NCBI GenBank assembly: GCA_905183005.1
Contig: CAJJDO010000033.1
Coordinates: 5,820 to 69,819, forward strand
Source of the DNA: Paramecium pentaurelia
Taxonomy: Eukaryota > Ciliophora > Oligohymenophorea > Peniculida > Parameciidae
Direction: 5' to 3'
DNA length: 64,000 bases
Shown here: in pieces, positions 26,206 through 38,095 of the stretch
How the letters are laid out: every line of letters begins with the position of its first letter
Numbering within the stretch: the first letter of the stretch is position 1
Position numbers and translations under genes: made by a program
Notes under the pieces: model-generated
Databases searched by the model: none
What the model was told of the DNA's origin: nothing
What the model saw: the letters and a program-made list of their open reading frames with translations, nothing else

Positions 26206-27055
26206 ACATATTATAATAAATCATCATTCTTTCACAATTCATAATGTTAAGTTAGAGAGGCTGGGAATCTATCTGATTATCAGAGTATTTGTTAGTTAGA
26301 AGCAAATTTTCACAATCATCCAAACTAAGTAACCCTTGAAATAATTTCTAGTTCAATAGTGTTTAATAATACTAGTAAAAGGAGTCAATAGTATTCCTTA
26401 AATAGATTGTATTGGTCAGAGTACCTTACAACCTATAATCAACTTAAGACCAATTTCACTTAAATCAATGAATTTGGTATTCTAACTTACATAAGTTAAT
26501 ATGTAATAATATGTATCTTTATACTACTCTGCTAAGGCATAATTCAGACAACTGATATGGCTCTTTATTAAAAATAAGAAAAATGTCAAATCTAATTGGA
26601 AAGAGGACCATATAGAAGGATTGAATCTTCCTCTTAAGCACAGAAAATTTTTGCAAAAAACGACTCATGCTATTTTAGATTATGATGACAATAAATGTAG
26701 AAATTATCTAAGTAACTAATATACAGCTTCTAAAAATAGAGAAAATTATATAAATATTCTGCATCATATGAGACAATGACAGAGAAGTAGTTTCACTATT
26801 ATATGAATGGAGATCCTTTTAATTGGACTGGGACACCTTACTCACAAAGTGATGCGACAATTCCCCTAATTAAACTGATTCTGAAGTTGAATGGACTGCT
26901 TATTTTTCTAGACGCATATATGGTACTATTAAATGTAAATAAAAGTTTTTTTGAAGATTTCTACTTGGCTACAGATGCTGGATGTGTCTTACTATCTTAA
27001 AATTGACAACTAAAGTAGAATGTTATAAATATTTTACTAAATGTATAATAATGCA
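26206..27055 (+). pseudogene. Hypothetical gene with frameshifts
   Basis: A frame from 26206 to TGA 26683 reads VREAGNLSDYQSICQLEAN, later VIICIFILLCQG (a possible membrane segment) and KIFAKNDSCYFRL. From about 26670 a second frame continues (DYDDNKCRNYLSNQYTASKN), and near 26870 a third reads TDSEVEWTAYFSRRIYG. The pieces follow one another as if frameshifts separate parts of one protein. The region 25901-26205 just upstream shows nothing convincing. No family is recognised. Confidence 0.4.
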
Positions 27056-27599
27056 TAATAACATATTAATGTAAGATTATTGTAATATGAGATTAAAACT
27101 ATACATTTTATTTCATTTTAATTATTTGGAACAGAAACAAAATTAATAATTTATTAATTTTCTCTAACCTAATACTTGTTTATAAAAGTAAATCAGAAAG
27201 ATATTAATATTTAATTTTTGACATTTTAGTATGTTTACTAAGGATAAATAATAAAATAAACATATACATTAAAATATTGAAAATTAATTATTAAGCTATA
27301 ATAAATAAGTACCTAAACTAAATTACTTAGAATAAGCTCTATTCGCTATTAATTTTCTATAATTCTTTTAAAGAACATATTCATTAATTGATACCATTCA
27401 TGGATATCATTTTTTTAATTAAAAAATTACTGTAATTTTGATAAGTATATTTTTGGTATTGTATTATACTTTAAAAATTTTTCAACTCCTACCTGTTTTT
27501 AATAATCACTTAAGGTTTTTGAAATGATGTATCACTTCAATTTAATAAAAATAATTTTGATGTTGTATTTTTTCTTGCAAAATTGCCTGAATTTATTCA

Positions 27600-28192
27600 A
27601 TAAAAACCCAAAAAAGTAGGGAATGATGATACAATTAAAATATTGAGTGATATAATATAATAAATAAAAATACTGAGTCGTATGATTAATTAAGAATTGG
27701 AGATTAAACCATGAATAGATTAAGAATCATATTAATAGTCTATAAGACGAATTATCTTTAATTATGGAGTAGTGAAGATCTTATCATTTAAAAATAATAG
27801 AATCAGAGTAGTTGATATAAATTGCTTGGATTTAGTCTTTAATTTAATTATGAACACTAATTAGTCGATAAATATGAATCTTAGATACTTATTAAATAAT
27901 TATAATAAGCATTTTAATAATAATATAAATCATAATAGCTTGAAGAGGAAGGATTAACTTAACTATCGACTCAAATCATTAAAAATATAAAAATGCATTT
28001 TGGTTTTTTATTTCGAGCAAAAGTTATAATTAAGTTAAACTATTTGAAATAGTTGTAAAATTATTTATTAAAAGAACAAATAACTCCATTGATAAAGGAA
28101 ATGTTAGTAAGACTTTTTGTCTCTTTGGAAATTGTAATAATTGTGTATTATATCTAATCTTAGATGATGTAGGTTAAGTGGAATTGTTTAAT
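27600..28192 (+). pseudogene. Gln-rich coiled-coil ORF, frame-shifted
   Basis: A frame at 27818-28192 encodes about 124 residues beginning YKLLGFSLQFNYEHQLVDKY, with a run of Gln mostly written TAA/TAG (FQQQYKSQQLEEEG) and an amphipathic helical end (TPLIKEMLVRLFVSLEI). An upstream frame from about 27600 (NDDTIKILSDIIQQIKILSR) seems to be its N-terminal part, with TGA and frame changes at 27700-27820. The heptad-like pattern suggests a coiled coil. No family is recognised. Confidence 0.4.
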
Positions 28193-28820
28193 TTGAATAT
28201 TTTGATAAATTTGTAATTTGACTATTCATTAACAATAATTTAATTTATTAACTAAATGGCTAAGGTAAGGTAAGGTAAAAGCACAAGAGTTTTTGGTTCT
28301 TAATCTTGATATAACTCAATAAATGACATTACTCAATTAATTGATCACGAGGTTTTTATTGTCAACCAAAATTGATAACAAGATTATGATTTTAATAAAT
28401 TTATGGATTAAATCAGAATAATTTGAATTTGGCTATCTAAACAGCCTACATTAAAACTCCAAAGAATGATCTAATATAACTACCCTAAAAGATTATAACA
28501 AGATTGCCAAAATTGATACCAAATCTCATTATTGACTTATTAATCAAAATTAACAGGAATAGTCAGGTTGCTAAAAACCTCAATGAATTATACTACTAAA
28601 GCTTAAGATGAATCATTAATATATAATTGAATAGATTTTTGACTTAAATTTTAAGTGTTACTGTTAATCCTTAAGGGGAAAATTAAGAAAAAAGATATAA
28701 ACGAATAGCACAAGCGATAACATATATCAATCAAAATAAAAGAGAATGAATAATTTAATGTGTATTTAGTTCCTTAACAAAACATTATAATAATCATAAT
28801 AATATTAATAATTATTATAA
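28193..28820. other. Spacer with a short AAGGT tandem
   Basis: Holds three tandem AAGGT units near 28263-28277 and otherwise short frames only. No supportable gene. Confidence 0.4.
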
Positions 28821-29618
28821 ATGGGATTAATCCACACTCCTATTTTAAAGTTAAAGAGCTTTAAGAAGAGCTCATCCTCTCGCTCTCTTACTTCCCTTAA
28901 AATTCTATTAACTTTTTTAGATAACAAGCAACACTTAACTCCTAGTCTGCTCATAAATTTTTTGCTAATTACTCCCATCATTTATCAATTCAAATTGATT
29001 AATTTTTGGTACTCCCATGAAATTCATTAAAGGAAAAAATCTTTTAAATGGAATTATTGCTTCTTTTTCGATGAGGGAGTAGATCATTCATTAATAGAGT
29101 TTGAGAAAAGGATAGAGAGCCAAAGATTTTACTCCTTTATAAAGATTTTGGGTTCTTTTGATGCATTTATTTAAGCCTAGCTATCTTAAAACACGTTGCT
29201 CTCACTAATCAAATAAAAAGCAAATGATTTTTCTGAAGTAAGATAGCTTAACTTTCAAATTGACAAGAGTATGATGAACAAATGAAGGAATAATTTTTAA
29301 GTTGAAAGTATTATTTGTTCTTACTATTGATTATTAATATCTAGCATCAAAATCAAAATCTATTGTAGAGATTAAAATTATAAAGACACCATCCTCTTTA
29401 TGAAGCAAGATATAGCTATATTATTTAGAAGGTTAAACATGATCTTATGCTAATTGTTTAAATTAAAGGAGGATGCTCAAAGATATTTTTCCTACAGGTT
29501 ATTACACTAATCAATCTTTAGTGTCTTAATTAACAAAGACCCTTCAAAAAACATTTTGCATGAACAGGTGTCAAATTACCTGTTTCCTAAATTATAAGCT
29601 AAATTCATTTAAAAATGA
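28821..29618. other. Uncertain coding region, strand not decided
   Basis: On the plus strand one frame from ATG 28821 (MGLIHTPILKLKSFKKSSSS) is open for 154 codons to TGA 29283. It resumes in the same frame after two TGAs, ending with EDAQRYFSYRLLHQSIFSVL and a stop at 29616. The first 220 bases, however, are pyrimidine-rich on the plus strand, and the minus strand also offers a frame (MNFMGVPKINQFELINDGSN). Coding strands elsewhere in the window tend to be purine-rich, so the first part may belong to a minus-strand gene. I cannot decide. Confidence 0.25.
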
Positions 29619-30760
29619 AAGAAATTTTCTTTATTATCACACTGTAGTATTACTACTTTTTTGAATCATATTCTACAATTAGTTGAATCGTGAAAATTGT
29701 TAAATATTGCATCACAATTATTTTTATTAATTTATAAATTAAATTTATTTTTGTAATATTAAGTCTAAGTTACCTTATTATTTAAAAAAATATTTTTCTC
29801 CATAATTAAACTTTCTTTTTAATATCTTTTGTATATTTCTCCATTAAATTATTGAAAAATAGATCTTTAATCAATTGATGATTATTCTCCTAAAGGATCT
29901 TATTGAAAAGAGGATGATTAATACAGGAACCTTTTATTCAGTCATTTGATTTGAATAAAATTTTAAATAGCTTTAAAAATAATATTACCATCTAAAACCA
30001 AATCCCTTTTAAAAAGAAAGATATATATATTATTGATATGAGACTTATTAATCTATATTGAAGAACTTATTGGGTCGAAGGAATTAAATTTTCTTGAGTC
30101 CAAGATATCTATGAAATTTTAGATTTTGCACTTTTTTTGATGAATGAAAGATACTAGAGAGAAAATTATTCATTTATAAAAAACACTTGCATTTACAGAG
30201 GATATATTGCTTTTTAAGAACTTATTGTTAACATTACTGGATTTAAGCAGTTTCTCATAATATTGTTGAAAATATTAAATCATAATACTTGCAACAAAAT
30301 ATCTTAATTAAAAAATCTTACTTACTTTCTTTGATCAATATACTAGCCACCTTTGATTTGGTTTACATTTAATTGCAAAAAAAGAAGTTTATTCAAAATT
30401 TAGATGAATTTGTTATATTCATATTTTAATAGTTTACATAATTCTTAATAGTAAATGATAAATTTAATAATTTACAGTTTATAATTATTTGGTTAAAACT
30501 AGGCAGAATTGATAAAGAAATAAATATTGGTTTAAATTATCTAATTATGATTAATAGTTTATGATTTGTTGTTTCAAAAGAAACTCAGTTAATAATTCTT
30601 ACAACTTCAAAATTTCTTTAATTTAATTTTTTAACTCTCTCCAAATAGAGCATAAAAATTAAATCAATTCACTAATTCAAGTAGTTTTCTTTTCATCATT
30701 CTGACTAAAATTATTTATACTCGTAGTCTTAATATTTATTTTAATTATGATATAATTTTC
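29619..30760 (+). pseudogene. Hypothetical coding debris
   Basis: A frame at about 30305-30750 reads SYLLSLINILATFDLVYIQL, then LIVNDKFNNLQFIIIWLKLG, passes one TGA near 30560, and continues (ETQLIILTTSKFLQFNFLTL) to TGA 30748. An upstream piece (NERYQRENYSFIKNTCIYRG, about 30140) is in another frame, with an A-run between them. It may be part of the same gene as 28821-29618. No family is recognised. Confidence 0.3.
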
Positions 30761-31718
30761 TGCATTTTTCATGATTAATGATAAACAATCATTAAGTAAT
30801 AAATTTTTTTAATTTATTTAAGTATTTGAAGGAAGGAGGATGTTATTAAAAGTAAAAATCCAAGTGTTAGTGAGAACTGTATTTATGTGTGTTTTGGATT
30901 TAACATCTTGTAAAAATAAGTCTTTTAAAAATTCATCTTTTATAATTTTATCAATTTTTTTCTCCAAATTATATGAATAAAATATTCTTATATTTCCAAA
31001 AAATGAAGTTCTTAATAAATTCAGCTCTTAAATTAAAATTATCAAAATATTTTTTTATAAAATTAATTATAATTTTGCTATTATATAAATAATGAATTTT
31101 TCTTTTTTAATAATTTAAAGTCTAAAAGTAACAGAGTATCAATTAAATGAAATTAAAGGAATTATTATTGTTTAATTTGAATAATATATTTAATTTATTA
31201 AATTGATTCAATTACTTAAGTTAAATTCATTTTCTAAGAATTATTTGAACTAATAATCTTCTTTGATTCTTTCTATTTAATAATATAAATTATACAATTT
31301 AATAAGCTAAACTCTTAAATATTGAAATTAAAATTACTTAAGTAATCCATAGATTTATTAAATTATGGATTGATGGCCAATGCTTTGTTAAAATATTCAA
31401 TTGCCTATTCATATTGTTTCATTTTGTATAAAGATTTACCTTTTAATATTTACATTAAATTTACCTATGGAATACAAGTAACTAAATATTTCAATTTTAT
31501 ATAGAATCAAAAACATAAATGATAAAAAATGATGTTTTTCTAATGAAAAATAAATAGTATCTCTTAAAGATTGAATAATGATAAAAATATTAAATTAAAA
31601 TTAATTAATGACAAGATAATAGAGGAAGAATATTTCATTTTGGCATTTAGCAACCTAAATTCTAAAAATTCATAAAAATTACTAAAATATTAATTATTTA
31701 AATCTTAAATCTTAAAAA
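30761..31718. other. Spacer upstream of the repeat gene
   Basis: AT-rich with long T and A runs. I see no gene. The last hundred bases before ATG 31719 would hold its promoter, but no motif can be named. Confidence 0.4.
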
Positions 31719-33645
31719 ATGGGAAATTCCTGTTCAAATAACAAAAGTTTTTAGAATAAAAAAGATAAAATCTCTTAGCAAGGTAATTAGGATAGTGCTG
31801 AATAATAAAAGACAAAAAATGGTTAAACTGAGAACCAAAATATTATCTAAGAATATGAATGCACATATTGGCATTCCAATTAACATAGATGGATTTAGAA
31901 AAATTGCAAAATAACTCTTTGTAGATAAAAAGAAATTATATACATTATTGATGGATCAATACATAGAATGTAAATAATTTAAATTAAATATTTAGAGAAA
32001 AATTTTTAGACTCTTTACAGAGACCTGAAGTTTTTACTAATTTTGAATAAATCTAATATCTTTAATGGTATGGAAATTATGGTTAGAATCTTAAGAAGGT
32101 TGGAAAATGGATTGCTTATTGGAAAGGAAAATATCTCTCTTAAGTTGGTGGATATTCAGAGGATGGGTCGAAGTAAGGTAGTTGGAAGGAAATCATGAAT
32201 CAGTTTTGTGGGTAAATTATTAATTAAGTTCAATAATAGCAAATGTTAGGTATTCGAACTTGGATAATACTAAAATAATTAGAAAAGTGGATTATGGATA
32301 TATTTTTATGGGAATAAAAAGATGTATTATTATTGAGTTTAAGATTTAGTGGAGGTGGATTCTACAATGAGCAAGCTTAAAAGAAAGGTTAATGGATAGA
32401 GTTAAGTGAGAACTTTAATGATGAAGCATAAGTTATGTATAGGGGTGAATATAAAAATGGATAGAAGCTTGGTATATGGGATATTTTGGATAAAAATCGG
32501 AATATGTAATAATTTCATATTTAGTTTAATAATAATTTTTGTGTGTGTGTTTTCAGTGGTGGTGGATTATATGATGAAGGAAGTGATGGAGTTAAGTTGG
32601 GTCTTTGGGTGGTAATATTGAATGGTTTTAACAATTATTCTTAAGTAATTAATTTACAAAGGTAGGTATTAAAATGGTAAAAAAGTTGGTAGATGGGATG
32701 TTTAGTTTCAGGATGTTTAAGAAAATAAATAGATGTAAAACTACATTATATATTTATAATAATAAAAATAATTTGTGGGTTTTCAGTGGGGGCGGTTCAT
32801 ATGATGAAGGAGGTCATGAAGTTAAGTGGGGTAATTGGGTAGAAATTTTGGACGGATTTTGTTGTAATTGTTAAGTAACACACAATGGTGAGTATAAAAA
32901 TGGCAAAAAAATTGGTAAATGGGATATTTGGTTATTGGATAGTTAAGAAAATTAAAAGATGTAAAAATAAATTATAAGATTTTAATAATAATTTGCTTGT
33001 GTATTTTTAGTGGTGGAGGATTATATGATGAAGGAGGTGTTGGTATTAAAGTAGGTAATTGGGTTGAACTATTGGATGGAAATAGATGTGTTGCTTAGGT
33101 AACATAAAAGGGTCAATATAAAAATGGTAAAAAAGTTGGTGAATGGGATATTTTGTATGAAAATCAAAAGATGTAAAATATTTAATTTGATAATATTCCT
33201 ATTTAAATAGTAGTGGTGGATAATATGATGAAGGATGTAATGGAATTAAGATAGGAAGGTGGATTGATTTGGATGACGAATTTTATTATAATAAATAAGT
33301 AATTTATAAGGGTGAATATGATAATGGCAAAAAAATTGGCAGATGGGATATTGAGTACAGGAATGACAGTAATAGTCAATTCTTTAAAATGTAAATATAT
33401 TATATAAATTTTTCATATGTGCAACTGATTTCAGTGGTGGTGGATTATTCGATGAACGCGGCAATGAATTAAAGATTGGCAAGTGGATTGATTTGGAAGA
33501 AGGATTTTATTATTTCAAACTAATAACTTGTATTGGTAAATATGATAATGGAAAAAAAATTGTCACATGGGTGTCAATGGAATAAAAATGGAATAAAATG
33601 AATGAGGGATTCAAAAAAATCAACGAATGGAAATATGATAAATGA
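31719..33645 (+). CDS. 'YKNGKKVGRWDI' repeat protein, second copy, one frameshift
   Basis: ATG 31719 starts MGNSCSNNKSFQNKKDK, a plausible N-myristoylation signal with a nearby Cys. After introns of 26 nt (31970-31995) and 28 nt, about seven repeats of the same family as 19817-21892 follow (GGGLYDEGG.GIKVGNWVELL, then YKNGKKVG.WDI). The gene ends in a Lys-rich tail at TGA 33643. An intron sits before each GGG at the same phase. Here several are unusually long (about 51, 52, 50, 38 and 44 nt) and three end in CAG. All junctions preserve frame except one single-base shift near 32645-32655 (between NNYSQV and IYKGRY). That could be an error or an early disabling change. Confidence 0.8.
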
Positions 33646-34424
33646 GATAATATAATAATATAGATATAAACAATATTTATTAATGATTGTTTTTAGCTTG
33701 TAATTAAATATGTTGTTTTTTTGTTTCATAAGTGTTTTTAACATGGCTCTTACAAAAATAAAGTCATCTCTTTTTCAAAAAAAAAAGTTAAAAATGATTA
33801 TACATAATATAAGATTATGGAATAAATAATTCAAAAGATTTCTATAGAATTTTATTAGAATAAATAAAATAAATTAGTATAGCATTAATATGAATTAATT
33901 CCATATAGTAGGGCTATTGATGTATAATCAAAAAAAAAATAGTCTAACTATTTAAATAAAGCAGATACTATTATCATATATATTTAGTTTAGAATAAAGT
34001 TTGATCTGAATAATTATCAATTAAATACATTTATTATTTAATTTAATGGATTCCTTTAAAATATAAATAGCTTAAAGAGTGTTTGTCTTTTTATTATAAA
34101 ATAAATATTTAATTTAATATGATAATAAATTTCAATTATCATTTTCTCCATAATTTGAATATTTAATCTCTAAATTAATTCTTTATTTAGTCTCATTTTT
34201 CATTTTAATAACTTTGACTGAGTGAATGCAATTTAGTTTATAATTATACTATTTCTTAAACAAGTTAAACTCGTCATAAAGTTCAGTATTATGTTGCGAA
34301 ACTTAGTTAAAAGTACTTTATTAGTTACATCGTTAACATTTCTTGCATGCATATTTATACCCCTCATCCCAATTAGAAAATTATTTTGTTTTTTAGTTTA
34401 GTTTAGGTTGAAAACTAAAATTTT
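33646..34424. other. Spacer
   Basis: AT-rich. Two frames upstream of 34425 are open and could contain a 5' exon of the next gene (for example CIFIPLIPIRKLFCFLVQ, hydrophobic), but no splice arrangement is convincing. Confidence 0.35.
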
Positions 34425-37400
34425 GAATTATTGTATATTAATTTTTTCTTACTCTAAATTTTATTAGCCTAAGTAGGCACAATTCATTATTAAATCCTCA
34501 AATTTCTTTTCTAATATAACCTTTTTAATAAGACATTCACTAAATTTAAGTTAAAATGACTGTGTCAAATTTATACAATTATCTTTTCATACTATATGTT
34601 ATTATTCTCAAGAGATTTTTTCCTACTTCCTTTTTTTGGCTTAAATTCTGTCCAAGCTTTAGAAGTCGTCACTTTTCATTCAATGTTTTCCAATAACTGA
34701 TCATACGTACAAGATGGCTTAATTCTTAATGACAAATTATAAATTTTATTTTATAGGAATAACGAACGAATTAATATAAGTATTTATTTTTGAATTCTAT
34801 CCGAATTAATTATATCCTTGTATAAATATTAGTATAACTTAAAAGGCTTAATCATTAAAAGTTGCTTATAAAATAATAGGAATAATTATAATTGGTCTTA
34901 GTGATAATGATACAATCTACCTTTATCAAATATGTAATTTTTGCCGTCAACTTTATATCTCAGAGTTTAAGTTTAAATAACAATTTTCAGAATTTTTAGT
35001 TACTAATAATAATTTGATAGCTTTGTTTAGAAAAAGAGAAATTTAAATTTTGACTTTGAATTTTACTGATCTAGTAATTATTAACGAATCTATGATTAAT
35101 AAATTATTTAAACCAAACATTTAGCTAAAATTTAATCCTATTTAAATAGCTGTAAATACTTAATAGTTATCTTCATGTTTATTTATCAATAACATTAATA
35201 ATGTCATAATTATTTCTATTGATTAAAATAATTAACTTATACCAATTTCAATCATAAGGTTTCCATTCTAAATTTAATAAATAAACATTGTCAATCAATA
35301 ATTAGTGTTATCATATATTTGCAATTAAGAGGTTGACTCAATTTCTTATAATTAGTTTGGAGAAATATTTAATTCTTATTTGTTTTATGATAAAAATATC
35401 AAATAATTATCAACAAAACAAAATTTTGAACTTCAAGTAAATTAATCTTTAAACTTTGAACTCTCATACCCATAAATGATTTATAATTTTTCTGTTCTTT
35501 CTTAATTAAATTAAACAGCTCATTATTATACACCAAATTAAAGCGTGATTTACAAAACTAATTTTACTTATTTTTAACCAATAACTAGTAAAACGATACT
35601 TTTGTAGATATAGGATTTAAATTAAAGTGAAAGAACTTTCACAGTTCCTATGAATATAATCCTTGATAGGCAAACAAGCTTTTGCTATTTTTCTAATAGT
35701 TCTAATATTTCTTAAGTTGATTAATTTGATTAAAAATACATTTCAAATAATATATGCGATTTAACAAATTTTGGTTACTATAACATTACCAACAATCAAA
35801 ATTATACATTAGTAACTGCAGTAAATAATTAATTTTTTGTTCTGTAAAACAGCAAATAAATCTAAATTGTAGATTAGTTTTTTGAATATCTATAATTGCA
35901 CAATTATTCTAATTTAAATTTTACTGATTGCTTGAAATCAACATCTTATAATTTAACTTTATCTTCTATTTGTTAAAACGACACTGCATAATATTGGCTA
36001 AGCATTTNAGTTACGTATAATAATTTGATAACTTTGTTTGTAAATGAAGAAATTTAAATCATGACTTTGAATTTTACTAATTTAGTAATCATTAACGAAA
36101 CTATGATTAATAAATTATTTAAATCAGACAGTTAGCTAAAATTTAATCCTATTTAAATAGCTGTAAATACTTAATAGTTATCTTCATGTTTATTTATCAA
36201 TAACATTAATAATGTCATAATTATTTCTATTGATTAAAATAATTAACTTATACCAATTTCAATCATAAGGTTTCCATTCTAAATTTAATAAATAAACATT
36301 GTCAATCAATAATTAGTGTTATCATATATTTGCAATTAAGAGGTTGACTCAATTTCTTATAATTAGTTTGGAGAAATATTTAATTCTTATTTGTTTTATG
36401 ATAAAAATATCAAATAATTATCAACAAAACAAAATTTTGAACTTCAAGTAAATTAATCTTTAAACTTTGAACTCTCATACCCATAAATGATTTATAATTT
36501 TTCTGTTCTTTCTTAATTAAATTAAACAGCTCATTATATTTAATTTTACAAAATGATAATAATTAAATTATTAAGTATATTATACACCAAATTAAAGCGT
36601 GATTTACAAAACTAATTTTACTTATTTTTAACCAATAACTAGTAAAACGATACTTTTGTAGATATAGGATTTAAATTAAAGTGAAAGAACTTTCACAGTT
36701 CCTATGAATATAATCCTTGATAGGCAAACAAGCTTTTGCTATTTTTCTAATAGTTCTAATATTTCTTAAGTTGATTAATTTGATTAAAAATACATTTCAA
36801 ATAATATATGCGATTTAACAAATTTTGGTTACTATAACATTACCAACAATCAAAATTATACATTAGTAACTGCAGTAAATAATTAATTTTTTGTTCTGTA
36901 AAACAGCAAATAAATCTAAATTGTAGATTAGTTTTTTGAATATCTATAATTGCACAATTATTCTAATTTAAATTTTACTGATTGCTTGAAATCAACATCT
37001 TATAATTTAACTTTATCTTCTATTTGTTAAAACGACACTGCATAATATTGGCTAAGCATTTCTTTTGACTCTAATGGAATTGTTATAGATATGAACTCAT
37101 TTTCAATTCCTAATAGATTTACAAATGTATCTAAAATAAATAATATAGCTAACCTTAATTTTATATTAGGTACTTACGATTCTTATTATTCCAACTTGTA
37201 TGGTAAGCTCTATTTATTTAACTCATCAAACAGCAGCATGCAATAACTATATGACTATAATTTTTCATGTCAAGATTTTTCAGTAGCTTTATATAATTTA
37301 AATTCAGATATCAATGAGGAAAATTTAGTTATTATTTTATACATTATTGATTATCTTGCCTTTTCTTAATATATATTTATCAGAAATAACTCAATTTCTT

Positions 37401-38095
37401 TTCAAGAACCTTCAGCTTTGATGTGGATTTATAACAATATTTTCGGGGTTTAAATTTAAATTTTACAAATAATTAACGATGAATTATTCATGCTTATCAC
37501 TAGTATTGAAGGTGTTGGATAATTTTTAGTTTACAGTTTAAAATAATACTTGTTTGAAAGAGTTAGATATATTATCACTTCTATCCCAGCCTATGGCGAT
37601 TTGAAGCCAAATACAATTTCTATTTATTCTAATGGTTATTTACTTCAATAGTTTAAAAAAGGATATAACTATATTATAGGAGTTTATTAAATAAGTAAAT
37701 TACTTAATAATAATTTGGAAGAGCCTATTTTGATGCTAGAATCTATAAATTCTACATCTCTTGAATATGCTTTAATTTCTAATTTAGAGTCTCAAAACCC
37801 GACATGTCTCACATTTAATGATGGATCAGTTTTATATTATCCAATCTATACTAGAACATTAAAATGTCATTATAGGATACATAAAAAAGATGTCCAAGTG
37901 AACACTTAATGCATGAATGAATTTTCAAACGGATCTTATGAGTTAACATTTATACTTCCTGATCTAGATATTCCAAAAAGCAAATCGATTTATACATTAC
38001 TTATCATAATAACAGCATAATTAATAGCCTTTTATATTTTAATAAAATATAGAATGAGAAATATTGGTTATATCAATACAGAAATAGAAATTTGA
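34425..38095 (+). CDS. Large single-pass membrane protein, split by an assembly join
   Basis: A TGA-free frame runs from about 34425 to the lone N at 36008. After about 1 kb of repeated sequence, a frame continues without a break from 36600 to TGA 38093. The best internal start is the ATG at 34731 (MTNYKFYFIG) or 34716. The product is rich in Asn, Ser, Tyr and potential N-glycosylation sites (NFTYF, NYSNLNFTD, NDTAQYWLSI). It ends with one strongly hydrophobic helix (YTLLIIITAQLIAFYILI) followed by a short basic tail (KYRMRNIGYINTEIEI). This indicates a cell-surface protein with a large extracellular part. If 36009-37061 is an alternative version of 34998-36007, the true protein would be roughly 800-900 residues. 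No domain is recognised. Confidence 0.7.
34998..36007 (+). repeat. Duplicated segment, version without the 43-bp insertion
   Basis: 1010 bp matching 36009-37061, which is 1053 bp. The length difference equals the 43-bp insertion in the other copy. The first 130 bases or so are about 10% diverged; the rest is nearly or fully identical by eye. It ends exactly at the lone N. In this copy the reading frame is open throughout, with the empty TA site at 35524-35525. Confidence 0.95.
36009..37061 (+). repeat. Duplicated segment, version with the 43-bp insertion
   Basis: Starts on the base after the lone N and matches 34998-36007 plus one insertion at 36535-36577. Beyond 37061 it continues into the rest of the membrane-protein gene, so it is the copy physically joined to the 3' half. 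Confidence 0.95.
36535..36577. mobile_element. Candidate internal eliminated sequence (IES), 43 bp
   Basis: Compared with the otherwise matching copy, this 43-bp segment is inserted at a TA dinucleotide and flanked by TA on both sides (36535-36536 and 36578-36579); one TA remains in the empty copy at 35524. The ends read TATATTTA and, inward from the other side, TATACTTA. Each fits the Paramecium IES end consensus TAYAGYNR at all but one position. The insert length is not a multiple of three and it brings in-frame TGA; precise removal restores the coding frame. Germline IESs are remnants of Tc1/mariner elements removed by a domesticated transposase in known Paramecium species. 43 bp is not a favoured IES length. 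Confidence 0.75.

Noticed and set aside
29283..29330. TGA reassigned to Trp in this genome
   Set aside because: The three clean long genes (WD40, TPR, repeat gene at 19817) all end at TGA with sensible tails, and the in-frame TGAs elsewhere lie in introns or in otherwise damaged genes.
32406..32874. Plus-strand ORFs starting MRTLMMKHK and MVKKLVDGM
   Set aside because: Out-of-frame readings of the repeat gene at 31719-33645 that run through introns.
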